Assembly (NCBI GenBank): GCA_036426205.1
Contig: CM071573.1
Location: 69,057,425-69,121,424 of the forward strand
DNA: 64,000 nt
DNA from: Ascaphus truei
Taxonomy: Eukaryota > Chordata > Amphibia > Anura > Ascaphidae
Direction of reading: 5' to 3'
Each line of letters begins with the position of its first letter. Position 1 is the stretch's first letter. Shown piece after piece: positions 23,541 through 34,179 of this stretch. The translations under genes were made by a program, and so were the position numbers. The notes beneath the pieces were generated by a model. That model ran no database searches and was not told the DNA's origin. It worked only from the letters and a program-made list of their open reading frames with translations.

Positions 23541-24290
23541 TCATTAGTTCAGTCTGGTACTATGTGGTGCCGTACCCTTAAATAGGAAGGTAGCCACCAA
23601 CTAAACCCTTTAGTTGCGCATTACAAAAGGTCGAACCCCCTTAGAAACCGCGGTCTCACCCATGTATTATTATGACTCGCTTTGAATTCTCATTCTTTTA
23701 TTTTGTGGTTTGAAGATCTGGAAGTGCTTGGAATTTGGTGCGTTTCCAACAGAATGGGAGCGATCCAGCTGCATGTGACTAACAGCCCGTATTCCTGGAA
23801 TTAGCAGTGCAGTTTCATTTGGCCTTCGTGACCAGGGACAGGCTCAGCCAGTCTTGGTTTTTATACCAACTCACAGTTTCTTGGCATCAATTAGATTTAT
23901 GCACTTGAACTTGTTTTTTTATCAAACTTTTTTTTATTCGTGTAGTAGTTACATTTTTATTAAAGTACTGAAATAATCTTATAAGATTCTCCCCACTATC
24001 CCGGTCCCCCCAAAGACGGACCCCATAATGTGTGCTGAGGCTGCCCCAGAACCCTCTCACAATCCAAACTATTTTATGTTTATGTAAAGTATTAAGAATT
24101 TGTTGTTCCACCAAAGTGCTGTTCCCCCCCTCCCTATTTCTTTGTTGTACCCAACCTCCCCCCCACCCCCCCGACCACTTATCCAATAATGCGATATTTC
24201 TATATATCCCTGTTTTGATACCCAATAAAAATGTAAGTTGAAAATACTGAAATATTTGTTTAGGCACAAAACCACACTTGTGTATCATAG
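23541..24290. other. No recognisable gene
   Basis: Unique-looking. C-rich stretches near 24,124-24,175 produce chance frames on the minus strand. Confidence 0.35.
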
Positions 24291-24294
24291 TTAG

Positions 24295-24508
24295 GCTGCG
24301 CTTATAGCGCCGGCGACGCGACGTAGCAGCCAAACAAATGTATTGCCGCCGTTGCGTGCGCTTATAGTAGACGCGACGTGGCGGCGCGAAATTTGGAAGC
24401 CGGTCAAATTTGATTTTTCAGAGGCTGTCGCCACATGTGACAATTTTCGCGAGTGGCAAGGGTGACGCCATCCGTCACGTCGCCGTCACGCGCACTATAA
24501 GCGCGGCC
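24295..24508. mobile_element. PIF/Harbinger-like MITE with TTA targets
   Basis: The termini GGCTGCGCTTATAGCGCCGG and, inverted, GGCCGCGCTTATAGTGCGCG are flanked by TTA at 24,292-24,294 and 24,509-24,511. 214 bp, CpG-rich, non-coding. A truncated relative is at 11,716-12,004. Confidence 0.75.
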
Positions 24509-24574
24509 TTAGAATGGCCTCATCTCCTTTCACTGTCTTTAATGCGGACAATCACAGCTCATATCCCAGTGCTG

Positions 24575-24610
24575 ACTCTTTGTGACCTTGGGCAAGTCAC
24601 TCCCTGTGCC

Positions 24611-24612
<2 letters not shown>
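24575..24612 (-). repeat. MIR/L2-like fragment (minus strand)
   Basis: TGTGACCTTGGGCAAGTCAC followed by TCCCTGTGCC is the reverse complement of the signature at 6,720-6,755. Confidence 0.55.
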
Positions 24613-24648
<36 letters not shown>

Positions 24649-24665
24649 TACTATTATTATTATTA
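24613..24665. repeat. (TTA)n microsatellite
   Basis: Seventeen or so TTA units, lightly interrupted. Confidence 0.9.
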
Positions 24666-25735
24666 GCCATGGTAACCATTCAGTTTTTACTGGTCCGGTT
24701 GTTATGTATTTATTCAAACTATCCAACTCAAGTTTTATTTATCAGATTGGAATGGGATGTTTTCTGGTATATATATGTACAGTTAACATGCAGTTTGATT
24801 TCCAGCCTTGTTAATACTATGCTATTCTGGGAATATACATATTATTAACCTTATCCTGTAGTGACGGAATGGCCAACCAAAACCTTTGCTGCAGAGCGAA
24901 TCCATTGTGGCACTATAGAGAGGTGCCGTATTGAGTATGTGTACCTCCACGCTCTTGCTGCTGGGGAGGTACACATTGGGTTTTTTTTGCCCTTGTTTTG
25001 CAACCTGAGAGACTTTGATACAAAGCCCCCAATGTGTTATTCTTATGCCCTTCTGCCTGAGAGACCCCCTATTCTGTAAAAAATTGGCCCTGTTGTCTAG
25101 GGAGGATATTATGGCCTCCAGTGAGCCAAACAATATCAGGAATGCCACTCCACTTCTAATTGATGGCGCACCGACAGGTTTTCGGTGGCCCAGAACTGAA
25201 GTCTTGACCTGGGTGGACGTTTTGAGTGGAGATGGGTGGGGGACAACGGGGGGGAACATGGGACTGCCTGGCCCCTTGCTCTCTTGCACTGAGCCCTGGC
25301 TAGAGGTGGAGGGTAGCAGTTTCGCCAGGAGGTGACACTGCTATCCTCGTGCTCCGAGATTTTCCTTGAATAATGTTGCTTATTGATTTTCTAAGGGTTA
25401 TTGCCGTTTTAAGTGCAGGGTAGTTGAGTATTTAGTTACAAAACACGTAAATGTAACAAAAGTGAGTTTTGGTGCAGTACTGTGGTATATTTCTGCAGGA
25501 TTGAATGTATGTTAGAATGATGGTTTCCCAGCTGTGTTCTGTTGATTAAAATGCAGTTGGGATTTGTGCCGGTTCATTTTATTCCTGGGCGTTTGATGCA
25601 ATCAGAGTGGGAACAAAGGCCAAATTGGATGATAATTGTAGTCTATCGAGGCAGCTAAGGTGAAATGTTAACTTGATGGTGTTGTGCAAGTAAAAATAGA
25701 ACGGATAATAATCCCTTTTCCTGGCAATTCTGAAA
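24666..25735. other. No recognisable gene
   Basis: Contains a 155-codon minus-strand open frame (25,289-24,825). It shows no family signature and has overlapping opposite frames, so it is not annotated as a gene. Confidence 0.35.
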
Positions 25736-25738
25736 ACT

Positions 25739-25868
<130 letters not shown>

Positions 25869-26039
25869 CTGATTGGAAGATTTTAGAAATGGAGAAAAAC
25901 GAAGGCAAGAAGGTGAAATATGCACATATTATTGGGGCGCGGGTCAAACGTTTCGATGTTTCAGAAGATCCAGAAAAAAGTGACACAATCGTGAGAGAAG
26001 CTGGAGAAGATGACAAGAGACAAAAAAGACCCCAATGAT

Positions 26040-26520
26040 GCAAATGAATGACATTATTTATCACATTTGCATGTATTTTATCTATATTCTTTCTTCATAA
26101 ATATGGGTCATTTAGTTCAATACTTTCAAAATATTATAAGCCTACAACTGCGTAGAGAGACGAAACACAAAATGCTACCGCCAAACGCATTTCTTCTTCT
26201 TAAAATGTAACCCTTGAGCGCTCATACAGTGTATGTCATGCACCCCGTGCTGTGGCTGTTTCCTCTCTCTATGCAGTGTAATTAATACATGAGACAGTAT
26301 GATATTGGTATTGTAGGACAAACTGAAAGGGCTTTACCATGACGTGGTTGTAGTATTGAAGTAAATGACACATACTATGAAGTATGAATATAGATAAAAA
26401 GCATATTAAGAACTAAATAATTTGTCATTGGATGTAGCATTGTGGACTTTGTTTTTAAAATCTCTTGCACTATACATTTTGGTCACTGCCCAGTAGCACT
26501 CGGGAAAAAATAAATATATA
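26040..26520. other. No recognisable gene
   Basis: AT-rich. TGCGTAGAGAGACGAAACAC near 26,148-26,167 is a weak cassette-like string without a hairpin and is not counted. Confidence 0.3.
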
Positions 26521-26527
26521 TATGCAC

Positions 26528-26528
<1 letters not shown>

Positions 26529-26568
<40 letters not shown>

Positions 26569-26643
26569 TGGTGTGTGTGTGTGTGTGGTGGTGGTGTGTA
26601 TAATATATATATATATATATATATATATCTACTATATATATAC
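26529..26643. repeat. (GT)n-(AT)n compound microsatellite
   Basis: About 18 GT units, GGTGGTG interruptions, then a TATATA tract. Confidence 0.95.
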
Positions 26644-26958
26644 TATCTCTCTCTCTCTTCTCTCTACCTATTAGCGGTCTCCGTTACCCGGCGTTTTTAA
26701 GCCGAGCTTCAATAATCAAAAAATAAATAGATTATACCTTTCTGTGGCTAACGAAATGCTTTTATTTGTGCGATATATATATATATATATATCCACAGGA
26801 GATAAGTCAGCACACTGTAATGAGGCAAAAGGCAGATGCTAGTCCCATAGAGTAACACACAGCATACGAACCAATCCAAGGACCAGTAAAGAGACAGCAA
26901 ACTGCACGGAGTTAATCCAAAAAAAAGTCTGTATTCAAAACATAGACACACGTAAGCC

Positions 26959-26991
26959 AACGTTTCGGTCCCACAAGGAGACCTTCTTCAG
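26959..26991 (-). ncRNA. Hammerhead-like cassette 4, PLE terminal repeat
   Basis: On the minus strand: CTGAAGA (canonical CUGANGA), extra A, hairpin GGTC-TCCTTGTGG-GACC, then GAAACGTTGG. The position 3' of the PLE endonuclease on the same strand is the best contextual support in this window for assigning the cassette family to PLEs. TGAATACAGACTTTTTTTTG follows about 35 bp later, like the tracts after cassettes 2 and 3. Confidence 0.6.
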
Positions 26992-27689
26992 GGCCGTGCA
27001 ACCAACAAGTGATAGTGACCATACATATATACCCCCACCCATGATGCACTACAACAGAGAAAACCAATCACCAACGCACAATCAGGAATGGCATTCAACA
27101 TAGCTGTGCTCTGAACCACATGAACCAATACCTGTGAGGCAATTTGTCGTCTGCAACTACGAACAGGGAGCAGTCAATCCTACAATCAGAGTAGTCCACT
27201 CTGGCACTCGCGCCCAAGTTACCAGCGTCGATCAGGCAGCGCGTCGCATGTCAGGCATGCGCAGTAAGTCTACAAGCGCCGGGAGCCAGAACGCCAATCA
27301 GGATAGGGCACCGGGCACTGCATTAGTACACGGGAGCCATGCAACGTATCCCTGGCAACGTAAGACGCCGGCAAGCAGCCTGCACATGCGCAGTACTGAA
27401 CTCTAGCACTGACAATGACACCCACCATCCTGACACTGGTACAAGGCAGAGAGATGTCAGACATCTATTGGTTCAACATGTTTCACAAACAGAGCCCACA
27501 GAGGGAGGTTGTTCAAGGTGCCAGAACACAGTCATTTGAAGAAACCAAAACTGCATAGACAAACAAGGGAAGTGTTGGGTGTGCAAAGGATGTGAAGCAA
27601 TGGAGAACCTGTGACATATACACATAAAAAATGATACAATACTCGATCTTAGCACAACATAAGCAAAATGCAATTGTAGGAAACAGTCT

Positions 27690-28260
27690 AATTTAAGCTC
27701 CTCATTGAGGCCTCCAGGAGCCATGGTGCGGAGCTCGTAGATTAACCTGGCTTCATGCTGTAACAGAGTCTTGCCCCTATCGCCCCCACGTGAGGGGACC
27801 GGAACCTGAAAAATGGGCATGCATCTAAGCGTGGCCAGCGAATGTCTCTTGTCTTTAAAATGCCTAGCCACAGGAAGACATTTCAGATCCATGTCAGCAA
27901 CATCACTCAATAGGGCTTTTCTAATAGTTGAGCGATGCATGGCCATACGTTCTTTAAGCATCCTAACAATTTTTCCAATGTACAGCAATCCACAAGGACA
28001 CCTAATAAAGTACACCACACATTTTGATTCACAGTTAAGTGTCTGTTTAATTTTAATCGGTGTACCACTATGAGATGAGGGTGATTGTAACTCGGGCCAA
28101 GTTGCATATACTGGCAATTTGTGCAGCCATGGCATCGATACGAGCCAGGTTTTTTGGCCAGCCAAGAAGTAGGAGAGGCATATTTCTCTATTGGATCAGA
28201 TCCAGTGACCAAGTCACCAATACTGGGTCCACGGCGAAAACAGAACAGTGGTGGTTCTTT
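27690..28260 (-). pseudogene. PLE GIY-YIG endonuclease and linker (broken)
   Basis: Would encode the C-terminal endonuclease of a Penelope-like element, which nicks target DNA for retrotransposition. On the minus strand, VVYFIRCPCGLLYIGK carries the GIY-YIG-type core in its PLE form, with the CPCG cysteines typical of PLEs. MLKERMAMHRSTIRK holds the conserved R and H, VARHF is the next motif, and HEARLIYELRTMAPGGLNEE holds the catalytic E and the C-terminal GLN. The upstream linker PSIGDLV and YRCHGCTNC is in another frame, so at least one frameshift lies near 28,080-28,100. No RT domain is attached. Non-functional as it stands. The family call is confident; the subfamily (Neptune or Poseidon type) is not decided. 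Confidence 0.85.
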
Positions 28261-28318
28261 AACACATGAGAGGATTGGCGCATATCCAATAGAGAAATAT
28301 GCCACTCCTACTTCTTGG
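28163..28318. repeat. Inverted repeat at the 5' break of the PLE
   Basis: CCAAGAAGTAGGAGAGGCAT at 28,163 and, inverted, ATGCCACTCCTACTTCTTGG at 28,299-28,318 form arms of about 35-40 bp. This suggests that the upstream part of the PLE locus folded back or that two fragments joined head-to-head. Confidence 0.7.
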
Positions 28319-28445
28319 AAAAAAGGTGATGTAGAATTAGCGCTAATGATCTAATAATAAACAATGAACCCTATATGAGGGTGAGCCCTCTAATGGGTTG
28401 CTAGGCTGCCTGGTGGAGTTCTGATAGTACAATCAGAAGAAATGC

Positions 28446-28745
28446 AAAAACAAAAAGAGATACTGGCGCCTAATGAGTCCAATTAGGTGATAGTCCTGGA
28501 ATTCCAGATGGAATGGTTCAAGTTTTGTAAGTTCATGTCTACATGATTTTTGTTAGTTGTGTTGCACTAAATTCTGTTTTTTTCGTTTCATGTCCCACTT
28601 CACACGGATGAAGTTACATCTGGTCACCCTAAGATTGAAGAGTTGCTAAATTATCTTTCTGGGACTTGAACCATTCCATCTGGAATTCCAGGACTATCAC
28701 CTAATTGGACTCATTAGGCGCCGGTATCTCTTTTTGTTTTTACTC
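28446..28745. repeat. 80-bp inverted repeat with 140-bp loop
   Basis: The left arm (28,446-28,525) includes CAAAAAGAGATACTGGCGCC and GTCCTGGAATTCCAGATGG. The right arm (28,666-28,745) is its near-perfect inverse, including GGCGCCGGTATCTCTTTTTG. Only a few mismatches are seen. No target duplication or coding sequence was identified. Confidence 0.85.
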
Positions 28746-28821
28746 CTACTTCTTGGCTTCTTGGCTATATATAATTTCAAGTGCTACTGAGCAGTGACCA
28801 AAACGTATAGAGCAAGAGATA

Positions 28822-28823
<2 letters not shown>

Positions 28824-28858
<35 letters not shown>
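28824..28858. repeat. (TA)n microsatellite
   Basis: About 17 TA units. Confidence 0.9.
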
Positions 28859-28862
<4 letters not shown>

Positions 28863-29179
28863 CACATATTGATATACGTAACACGATACATAGAATACAC
28901 TACACATACACACACACAGGAGTGTATTGGGTTTTGAGCTTGCTAAGACTCTGTATGTACGCCAAAAATGTATGCGTACATCTATTTATTCATTAATACG
29001 ACAGTGGTCTGCAACTATAGAATTACGTCACACATGCATGGTTTATTCTCATAGAGCGAGTGCAGGTAAAACTATTGCCTCGTCTGCCCTTCTTTCCCTT
29101 TCCTCTCCAGTCACATTCACGGCACGGGAATGTGCTGTCCCAGAAATAAAGCCAGAAATCTAGTATCAGGTCTGCTCAA

Positions 29180-29370
29180 CTCGTCGCACCCCAGCTCAAC
29201 CACCAACAGGTCGGTCTTTAAGGATGAATCACCACTTGACTTCAGCACAGGTGGCTCAAATCACGTTTTCTCTCTAGTCGAAGACGAGCCACTGTTTGAG
29301 CCACCTGTGCTGAAGCTGGGATAGTTTTAAAACCCAACCTGTTGGGGAGTCTTAATTACTAGAGTTGACT
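29180..29370. mobile_element. Palindromic MITE, family P (copy 5)
   Basis: CCACCAACAGGTCGGTCTTT, TTCAGCACAGGTGGCTCAA, and inverted GAGCCACCTGTGCTGAAGC, CCAACCTGTTGGGGAGTC. Diverged from the other copies. Confidence 0.7.
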
Positions 29371-29689
29371 AATGATGATTTTGAGAATATGAGTATGTAA
29401 AATAGCATTCACTGGTCCCCGCGCTTCTACTGTCAGATGCACCCTATGTATGAGGACTTCAGGATGAACCCCAACAGCATGTCTGTAGCATCTTACCACC
29501 ATAAGGCAACTGTACTGGTCTAAATGCGTGTCAATATGATGGCTGGGGCCGCGCGTGTCAGTGTTGTGTGTGTTGTGTGTGTGGTATTGTTATAATTCAT
29601 TATTTTTTGAAGACGAAACAATTAGTTCATAATTTCACTATGGAAGCATGTATTTAAAAAACTTTGGGGAGAAATACCATTGCTCTTCT

Positions 29690-29865
29690 GCTTCTAATAT
29701 TCAAACTGTTGAAGGAAGAAGAAGAAGATCCCCACACAACAGAGTCCCTATCACTTGCACTCAAAGTACATAGTCAGATTTGCAGATCTCTAGTGATCCG
29801 TCAGATTCCAATATCTAGAAATAAGAGAATTATGTTATGATATAACAATATCCTCTTATGACTCA
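29690..29865. repeat. Left arm of a 160-180-bp inverted repeat
   Basis: AATATTCAAACTGTTGAAGG, CAAAGTACATAGTCAGAT, GATCCGTCAGATTCCAATAT and GAGAATTATGTTATGATAT recur inverted at 31,478-31,640. The arms are about 85-90 percent alike by eye and enclose 1.6 kb. Confidence 0.8.
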
Positions 29866-30900
29866 CTAATCTTAACAAAAAAATAAAAGTTTATTAATAA
29901 TTGACGTTGGCGAATTCGTGATTATAATTATTTACAGTGCAATAAAATTCCCCAGTGAGAGTGCATATAGCTGAGTATCTGTTGGCATCGTAAATATCCG
30001 ATTATCATGGATTATTAGTGTGATTTCTGTCCACAGTAAAACACTATTACGTGGAAAAAAACTTTTTAGAAATAGGTCCATATTTAAAAGTCTATATTAG
30101 ACTCCTATTGGACAAAGTTCTTAATTATCATATAACTCCTCATAGATATATAGTGTCCACAAAGGCTAAAAAGATGTTCTTAAGTCAAAATCCACTTATT
30201 ACCTGTATACAACACAGGCGTTTTTAGCAGATAATATCTTAAGATACAATACCCACCAGTGCTGTTCCCCCTCGTTATTAGGAACAGTTTGTTAGTTGGC
30301 CATATATAGTGGTGTGTTTAGAGAGTACACTAATCCTGATATATAAATAACCTTCGCTATGTCTCTGTGTGCGGATCACTCCACTCACCTTGTATATTAA
30401 TTGCCTAAAGAAAACAATGACAAGTGCTTTAACCCTATATATGATCATCAGGTATGGATATCAACAGACTAGATACAGTATATAAGTGTAGTAGTCTGAT
30501 AAGCAATATCTCGTATGTCTGGGATCTAAGTTCCACATTGCAATACCCAAAACGATACACAAGTTGCTAAATCACATACAGTTTGGTAACAATATTCAAA
30601 AGCATATCAACCAAACTTTCCAAGATAGGTAAACTGTCTTGCTGATATTTGGGCGAGTGTACATAGCATTGTAACGACCGGCCGGATAGCTGTAATCTAG
30701 CTAGAACGCAAGTGCTACTGCAGTAACTTTCCTCGTATTTTGTATCACTGTGTGTTGTTAAATCTAATTTGTATGCTATGGTGTATATCCAGTACGATAA
30801 TAAAATGCTGCACACTATAAAAAAATCAAAGGGGATACAACTACTCAATACCGGTGCTTCTCTCTCGGTTCAGGATTCTCTGTGTCCAATCCAGGGTTAA
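29866..30900. other. AT-rich interior of the inverted repeat, no gene recognised
   Basis: No coding signature. The sequence may be PLE-related non-coding DNA because three cassettes lie to its right inside the same inverted repeat; this is inference only. Confidence 0.35.
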
Positions 30901-30963
30901 CAAATGAAGAAAATCAGGGCTCCCCGGATTTGCTCAATACTAACTTTATAGCCAGTTGGACTT

Positions 30964-30994
30964 GACGTTTCAGCCACCACACAGGCCTTTCTCA
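30964..30994 (-). ncRNA. Hammerhead-like cassette 5a (palindrome left arm)
   Basis: On the minus strand: TTGAGAA, extra A, GGCCTGTGTGGTGGCT stem region, then GAAACGTC. Confidence 0.42.
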
Positions 30995-31032
30995 AAAGCA
31001 GAAATGGCATGGCCATGCCATTTCTTCTGCTT

Positions 31033-31060
31033 TTGAGAAACGGCCTGTGTGGCCGAAATC
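31033..31060 (+). ncRNA. Hammerhead-like cassette 5b (palindrome right arm)
   Basis: TTGAGAA followed by AC, hairpin GGCC-TGTGT-GGCC, then GAAATCGC. The change after GAAA disrupts the GAAACG signature. Confidence 0.38.
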
Positions 31061-31413
31061 GCAAGTCTATTGCAAAATTAGTTCATTGAGCAAATCCGTG
31101 GAGCCCTGATTTTCTTCATTTCGTTATAAGCAGTACAGCATACGGTTAGATATCTTGTATTCAGAGAGGCCCGTTACACCATACGGAGACGGCTATTAGT
31201 CTAATCAAAGCAGATTAGTATCTGTGGATCAGTTACTCACGTTCCCGCATAAGGCAAATCTCGCCATCTATAGTGCATACTCCCAAATGCCAGCACAACA
31301 CAGCACAGCCTTAAGAATGTAATTATACAACCTTATCTTGTCGGTAAGGGACCAGAAAACTTCAGCAGCCTCTCATCTTTGGCGCCACCGTTGTGGCGTC
31401 CATTAAATTCCCA

Positions 31414-31448
31414 ACGTACGTTTCGTGTACAGACGTACACTTCGTCAG
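31414..31448 (-). ncRNA. Hammerhead-like cassette 6, best stem II
   Basis: On the minus strand: CTGACGA (canonical), extra A, perfect 6-bp hairpin GTGTAC-GTCT-GTACAC, then GAAACGTACGTT. This is the most complete core and stem II in the window. It lies just inside the right arm of the 29,690/31,640 inverted repeat. Confidence 0.52.
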
Positions 31449-31477
31449 GGGAGGAGGAGTGGTACATAAGAGGATAT

Positions 31478-31640
31478 TTATATCATAACATAATTCTCTT
31501 ATTCTAGATATTGGAATCTGACGGATCATTAGAGATCTGTATATCTGACTATGTACTTTGTCTGCAAGCTACAGGGACTCTTGTGTGGGGTTCTTCTTCT
31601 CTCCATCAACAGTTTGAATATTTCAATGATTACGTCCCTA
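31478..31640. repeat. Right arm of the inverted repeat (partner of 29,690-29,865)
   Basis: CATAACATAATTCTCTTATT, ATATTGGAATCTGACGGATC and CAACAGTTTGAATATT are the inverse of the left arm. Confidence 0.8.
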
Positions 31641-31649
31641 TGCACCCCA

Positions 31650-32830
31650 GTTCAGATCATTTATTACTATTGGCACGAGGGTTTGAGCAGCTAGCCGCAA
31701 GTATATAATTGTATGCTTCTGCTTCTAACAATAAAAAAGAAATATAATAACAATGCAGAGATAATGCTATCAGCAATAAAGATCCGCTTAGATCTAAAAC
31801 AGAGCACATGTCCCACCCTGTTTTATTCTGAGGAGAACCATTATTCATAAAGCTGCTCATTCTGTTGTGCTTTCTTTGTAAGCCCTTGTTCCCCCGTACC
31901 AGGGAAGGAACTACCAATGCTGCTATTACCTGTCTGGCATCCAGGAGGACTGAGCCTCCACCACTGGGAGCCTGGGGTGATTCTGGTTCGTCTCGGTGCA
32001 GCGCCTCCGCCTGCAAGGGATCCCAACATGGTGGGATAAGCCCCTTATTGTAACAATACCAATAATACACACACTCAGGTATATAATAACAACCTTTACT
32101 GAACCCACTGTAACAGTACCCTGTACCACACAGTATAATAGGCCCAGCCCCATACCACCAATGAGTGTCCCCAAAGTACACAGGGTGCTTGGCACCAATA
32201 CACTGATGTCCTTATCCCACAATGTCAGGGTCCACCCAAAAGTGTAGGAGATAGTGCTATCCCACGAAGTGTTGGTGTCCTTAGTTGGGTACCTGCCTGG
32301 GGCTCCAGCACCCGAGTAATGCAGATTAACAAAGGGGATATGTCTGATCCAACGCTATCGTCATCCATGATGGCGTCCGCCTCCGCGTGGGGGGAATTCC
32401 ACCGTGGATAATATCACCATACAGAGTCTCTTACAACAGAGGTGGTCTGGTCCCAGACCACAGGCCGCAATCACCGTGCAGCGTCTTCACTGTGTCCCAG
32501 ACACTAGACAGTAAAATGGGGAAGTAGCCCTATCTAAGGGGCCTTCCCTGAAGTAAGCACAAGCTACTGTGAGTTGGGGCCTTGCTGGTGCCTATGGGGG
32601 GAGATCTGGCCTTGTCCAGGGAAGCACTGCTCCCTGGACACTACCTGCTCCGTTGAGGTCCCTCTTCCGACTGGTATGGTGCCCTGAGTGCGCCAAATGT
32701 ATCCTTCTGCCTGCCGAGATCATAGCAGCCCTATTGGCTGTGCTTGCCCAGGTGTTGTGCAGCCCCTGCGGCTGCTGGGAATTGTAGTTCCCCTGCTGAG
32801 CTTTGGGTGTAAATGGCCGCCGCTATACTA
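31650..32830 (-). mobile_element. Probable LTR-type DNA (minus strand), boundaries unresolved
   Basis: On the minus strand, GGCGGAGGCGCTGCACCGAG followed by CCTCCTGGATGCCAG-like sequence resembles the segments near 37,180-37,250 (GGTGGAGGCGTTGCACC) and 62,630-62,645 (GGTGGAGGCGCTGCACTGG), both of which lie just before LTR right ends. TGTAACAGTACC and TGTAACAATACC strings occur near 32,051 and 32,111. The overlapping long frames on both strands carry no known domain. Confidence 0.4.
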
Positions 32831-32832
32831 GC

Positions 32833-32945
32833 TCATGCGCATGTGCGAAGTGGAGCAAGATGGCCGCAGCAACTCAGAATATCCTCTGCGCATGCGCGAG
32901 TTCTTATGCGCATGCGTGAGTGCTTATGCGCATGTGCGGCCAATA
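32833..32945. promoter_or_regulatory. Cluster of four NRF1-like sites
   Basis: CATGCGCATGTGCG, TGCGCATGCGCG, TGCGCATGCGTG and TGCGCATGTGCG occur within about 110 bp. NRF1 binds TGCGCATGCGCA-type dyads in CpG-rich vertebrate promoters. Whether this cluster drives a repeat or a host promoter cannot be seen. No gene start is recognisable downstream. Confidence 0.55.
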
Positions 32946-32999
32946 CAACATGACGGCCACCGCTGTCGTGTGCACCGCAAACGGCCCAGCGCAACCTTC

Positions 33000-33900
33000 C
33001 TGCCTAGCCGCGCTCTCTCCAGCTGCAGTGGAGGTATGGGGAAAGCCGAGGGGAGCCCAGAGAGGGACCTGGCTACACTTTGATCAGGGAAAATTGCATT
33101 AGGGTTCTGAGAATTGCCCCTAGTATACACTACACTTTTTGTGTGTGTAAATATGTAAGGTTGATTATATTTTCACATCTTCCTAAGAAAATAAAAATTG
33201 ATTTTGAAGATTTTTATATCCCCAAATTGTTATCTCTTTCATGTAAATGAAAGTCACAATAGGTATATAATAGTAAGTAAGGTACTGTACCTATTTCTAA
33301 AAGGTTAGCTTTTTCTTAGGTTACATAGAAATATTAGGGTGGTGAAAATAACCTTAAGAAGATGGCCCATATGGGTACTGCAACTCTTTGTTACTATCTG
33401 TGGATATATATTTAGGGTCAGACTTGCTAAGCTAAAAGACACTTTGTGAACCATTCACTTGAGAGATGATATGGCCCTAAAAGTTCCTGTAGAAATGATG
33501 CATTCATAAGCTATCAATATGTCAGTACAACTGGGGTCTAGATTTTTATCTGGTCCCCAATTCATTCTAATAAGTCAATTTAAGCAGTAAAAGGGTGTAG
33601 AATAGAGATATGGCTTATGAGGGTGGGGAAATGACGGTGGGAGGCAGCTAATACCAGTGCTGGTTATTGCTACTTCCTATCACATACTGTAGGCCACCCA
33701 TGAACAAGTGTATTCAGTGTTAGTTTACAGAAGACTGCTAGGGTCAATGGCTGGGCTTAACCTTTATTAATATGAGCCGCATTGCCCCTCCTGTCACAAT
33801 GACTATTTCCAATAGGGAGGTGATGCATCAATACATTGACTATGATGAACTGTTAATATATTGTGTGAGGACCCATATGGGTTGATCATTGTGAGCTTTA
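33000..33900. other. No recognisable gene
   Basis: AT-rich, no repeats recognised. Confidence 0.35.
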
Positions 33901-33940
33901 GGGCTATTTAAGAGCCTAGTATTGATGATTAACTGATCAC

Positions 33941-33970
33941 CTGACAAAGCGAATAGCGAAACACTGAGGT
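33941..33970 (+). ncRNA. Hammerhead-like cassette 7
   Basis: CTGACAA (the conserved G replaced by A), extra A, short stem GC-GAATA-GC, GAAAC, then ACTGAGGTC, which could give a GUC cleavage triplet with a 6-nt loop. Flanking stem I pairing is not convincing. Confidence 0.4.
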
Positions 33971-34179
33971 CAGAGGTGGCATCACTGTGCATTGACATTC
34001 ACCGCCGTGTGCACCAGCGAGGAGAGAGTATGTATTGTAGAGCTTCAGTGCCAGAGAAGAAAGCCCGAGGTGAGTAGACTGAGAATCCACGACGTTCGAG
34101 CCACCATGGAGGTTGTTGATCCTGCATCATTAGCTCCATATTGTGAAGCAAATAAGGACCCGCCACACAACAGATAACT

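Larger units (their letters stand above)
26800..28270 (-). mobile_element. Penelope-like element remnant (EN domain to 3' terminal repeat)
   Basis: In the minus direction this holds a linker with GSYRCHGCTNC (about 28,150), a GIY-YIG endonuclease (27,690-28,080), a ~700-bp 3' region, and a hammerhead-like cassette (26,959-26,991). PLEs are known to carry hammerhead motifs in their terminal repeats, so this order matches a PLE 3' end. No reverse transcriptase is present upstream: past about 28,270 the sequence changes to inverted repeats. The copy is therefore 5'-truncated or rearranged. The right boundary is approximate and no target duplication was found. Confidence 0.75.
30902..31124. repeat. 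Spacerless palindrome containing two opposed hammerhead-like cassettes
   Basis: The left arm 30,902-31,012 starts AAATGAAGAAAATCAGGGCT; the right arm 31,013-31,124 ends with its inverse. The centre is TGGCATGGCCATGCCA. Each arm contains TTTTGAGAAA, a GGCC-type hairpin with loop TGTGT, and GAAACG or GAAATC. A transcript would fold into one hairpin of about 110 bp. Confidence 0.85.

Noticed and set aside
24822..25289. 155-codon minus-strand frame
   Set aside because: No recognisable domain, overlaps opposite frames, and no conserved motif; likely chance.
26148..26170. GAGACGAAACAC as a further ribozyme-like cassette
   Set aside because: No CTGANGA-type element and no hairpin before GAAAC.
31657..32222. 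174-codon minus-strand frame near 32 kb
   Set aside because: Overlaps other frames on both strands in LTR-type sequence; no gag, pol or env motif visible.
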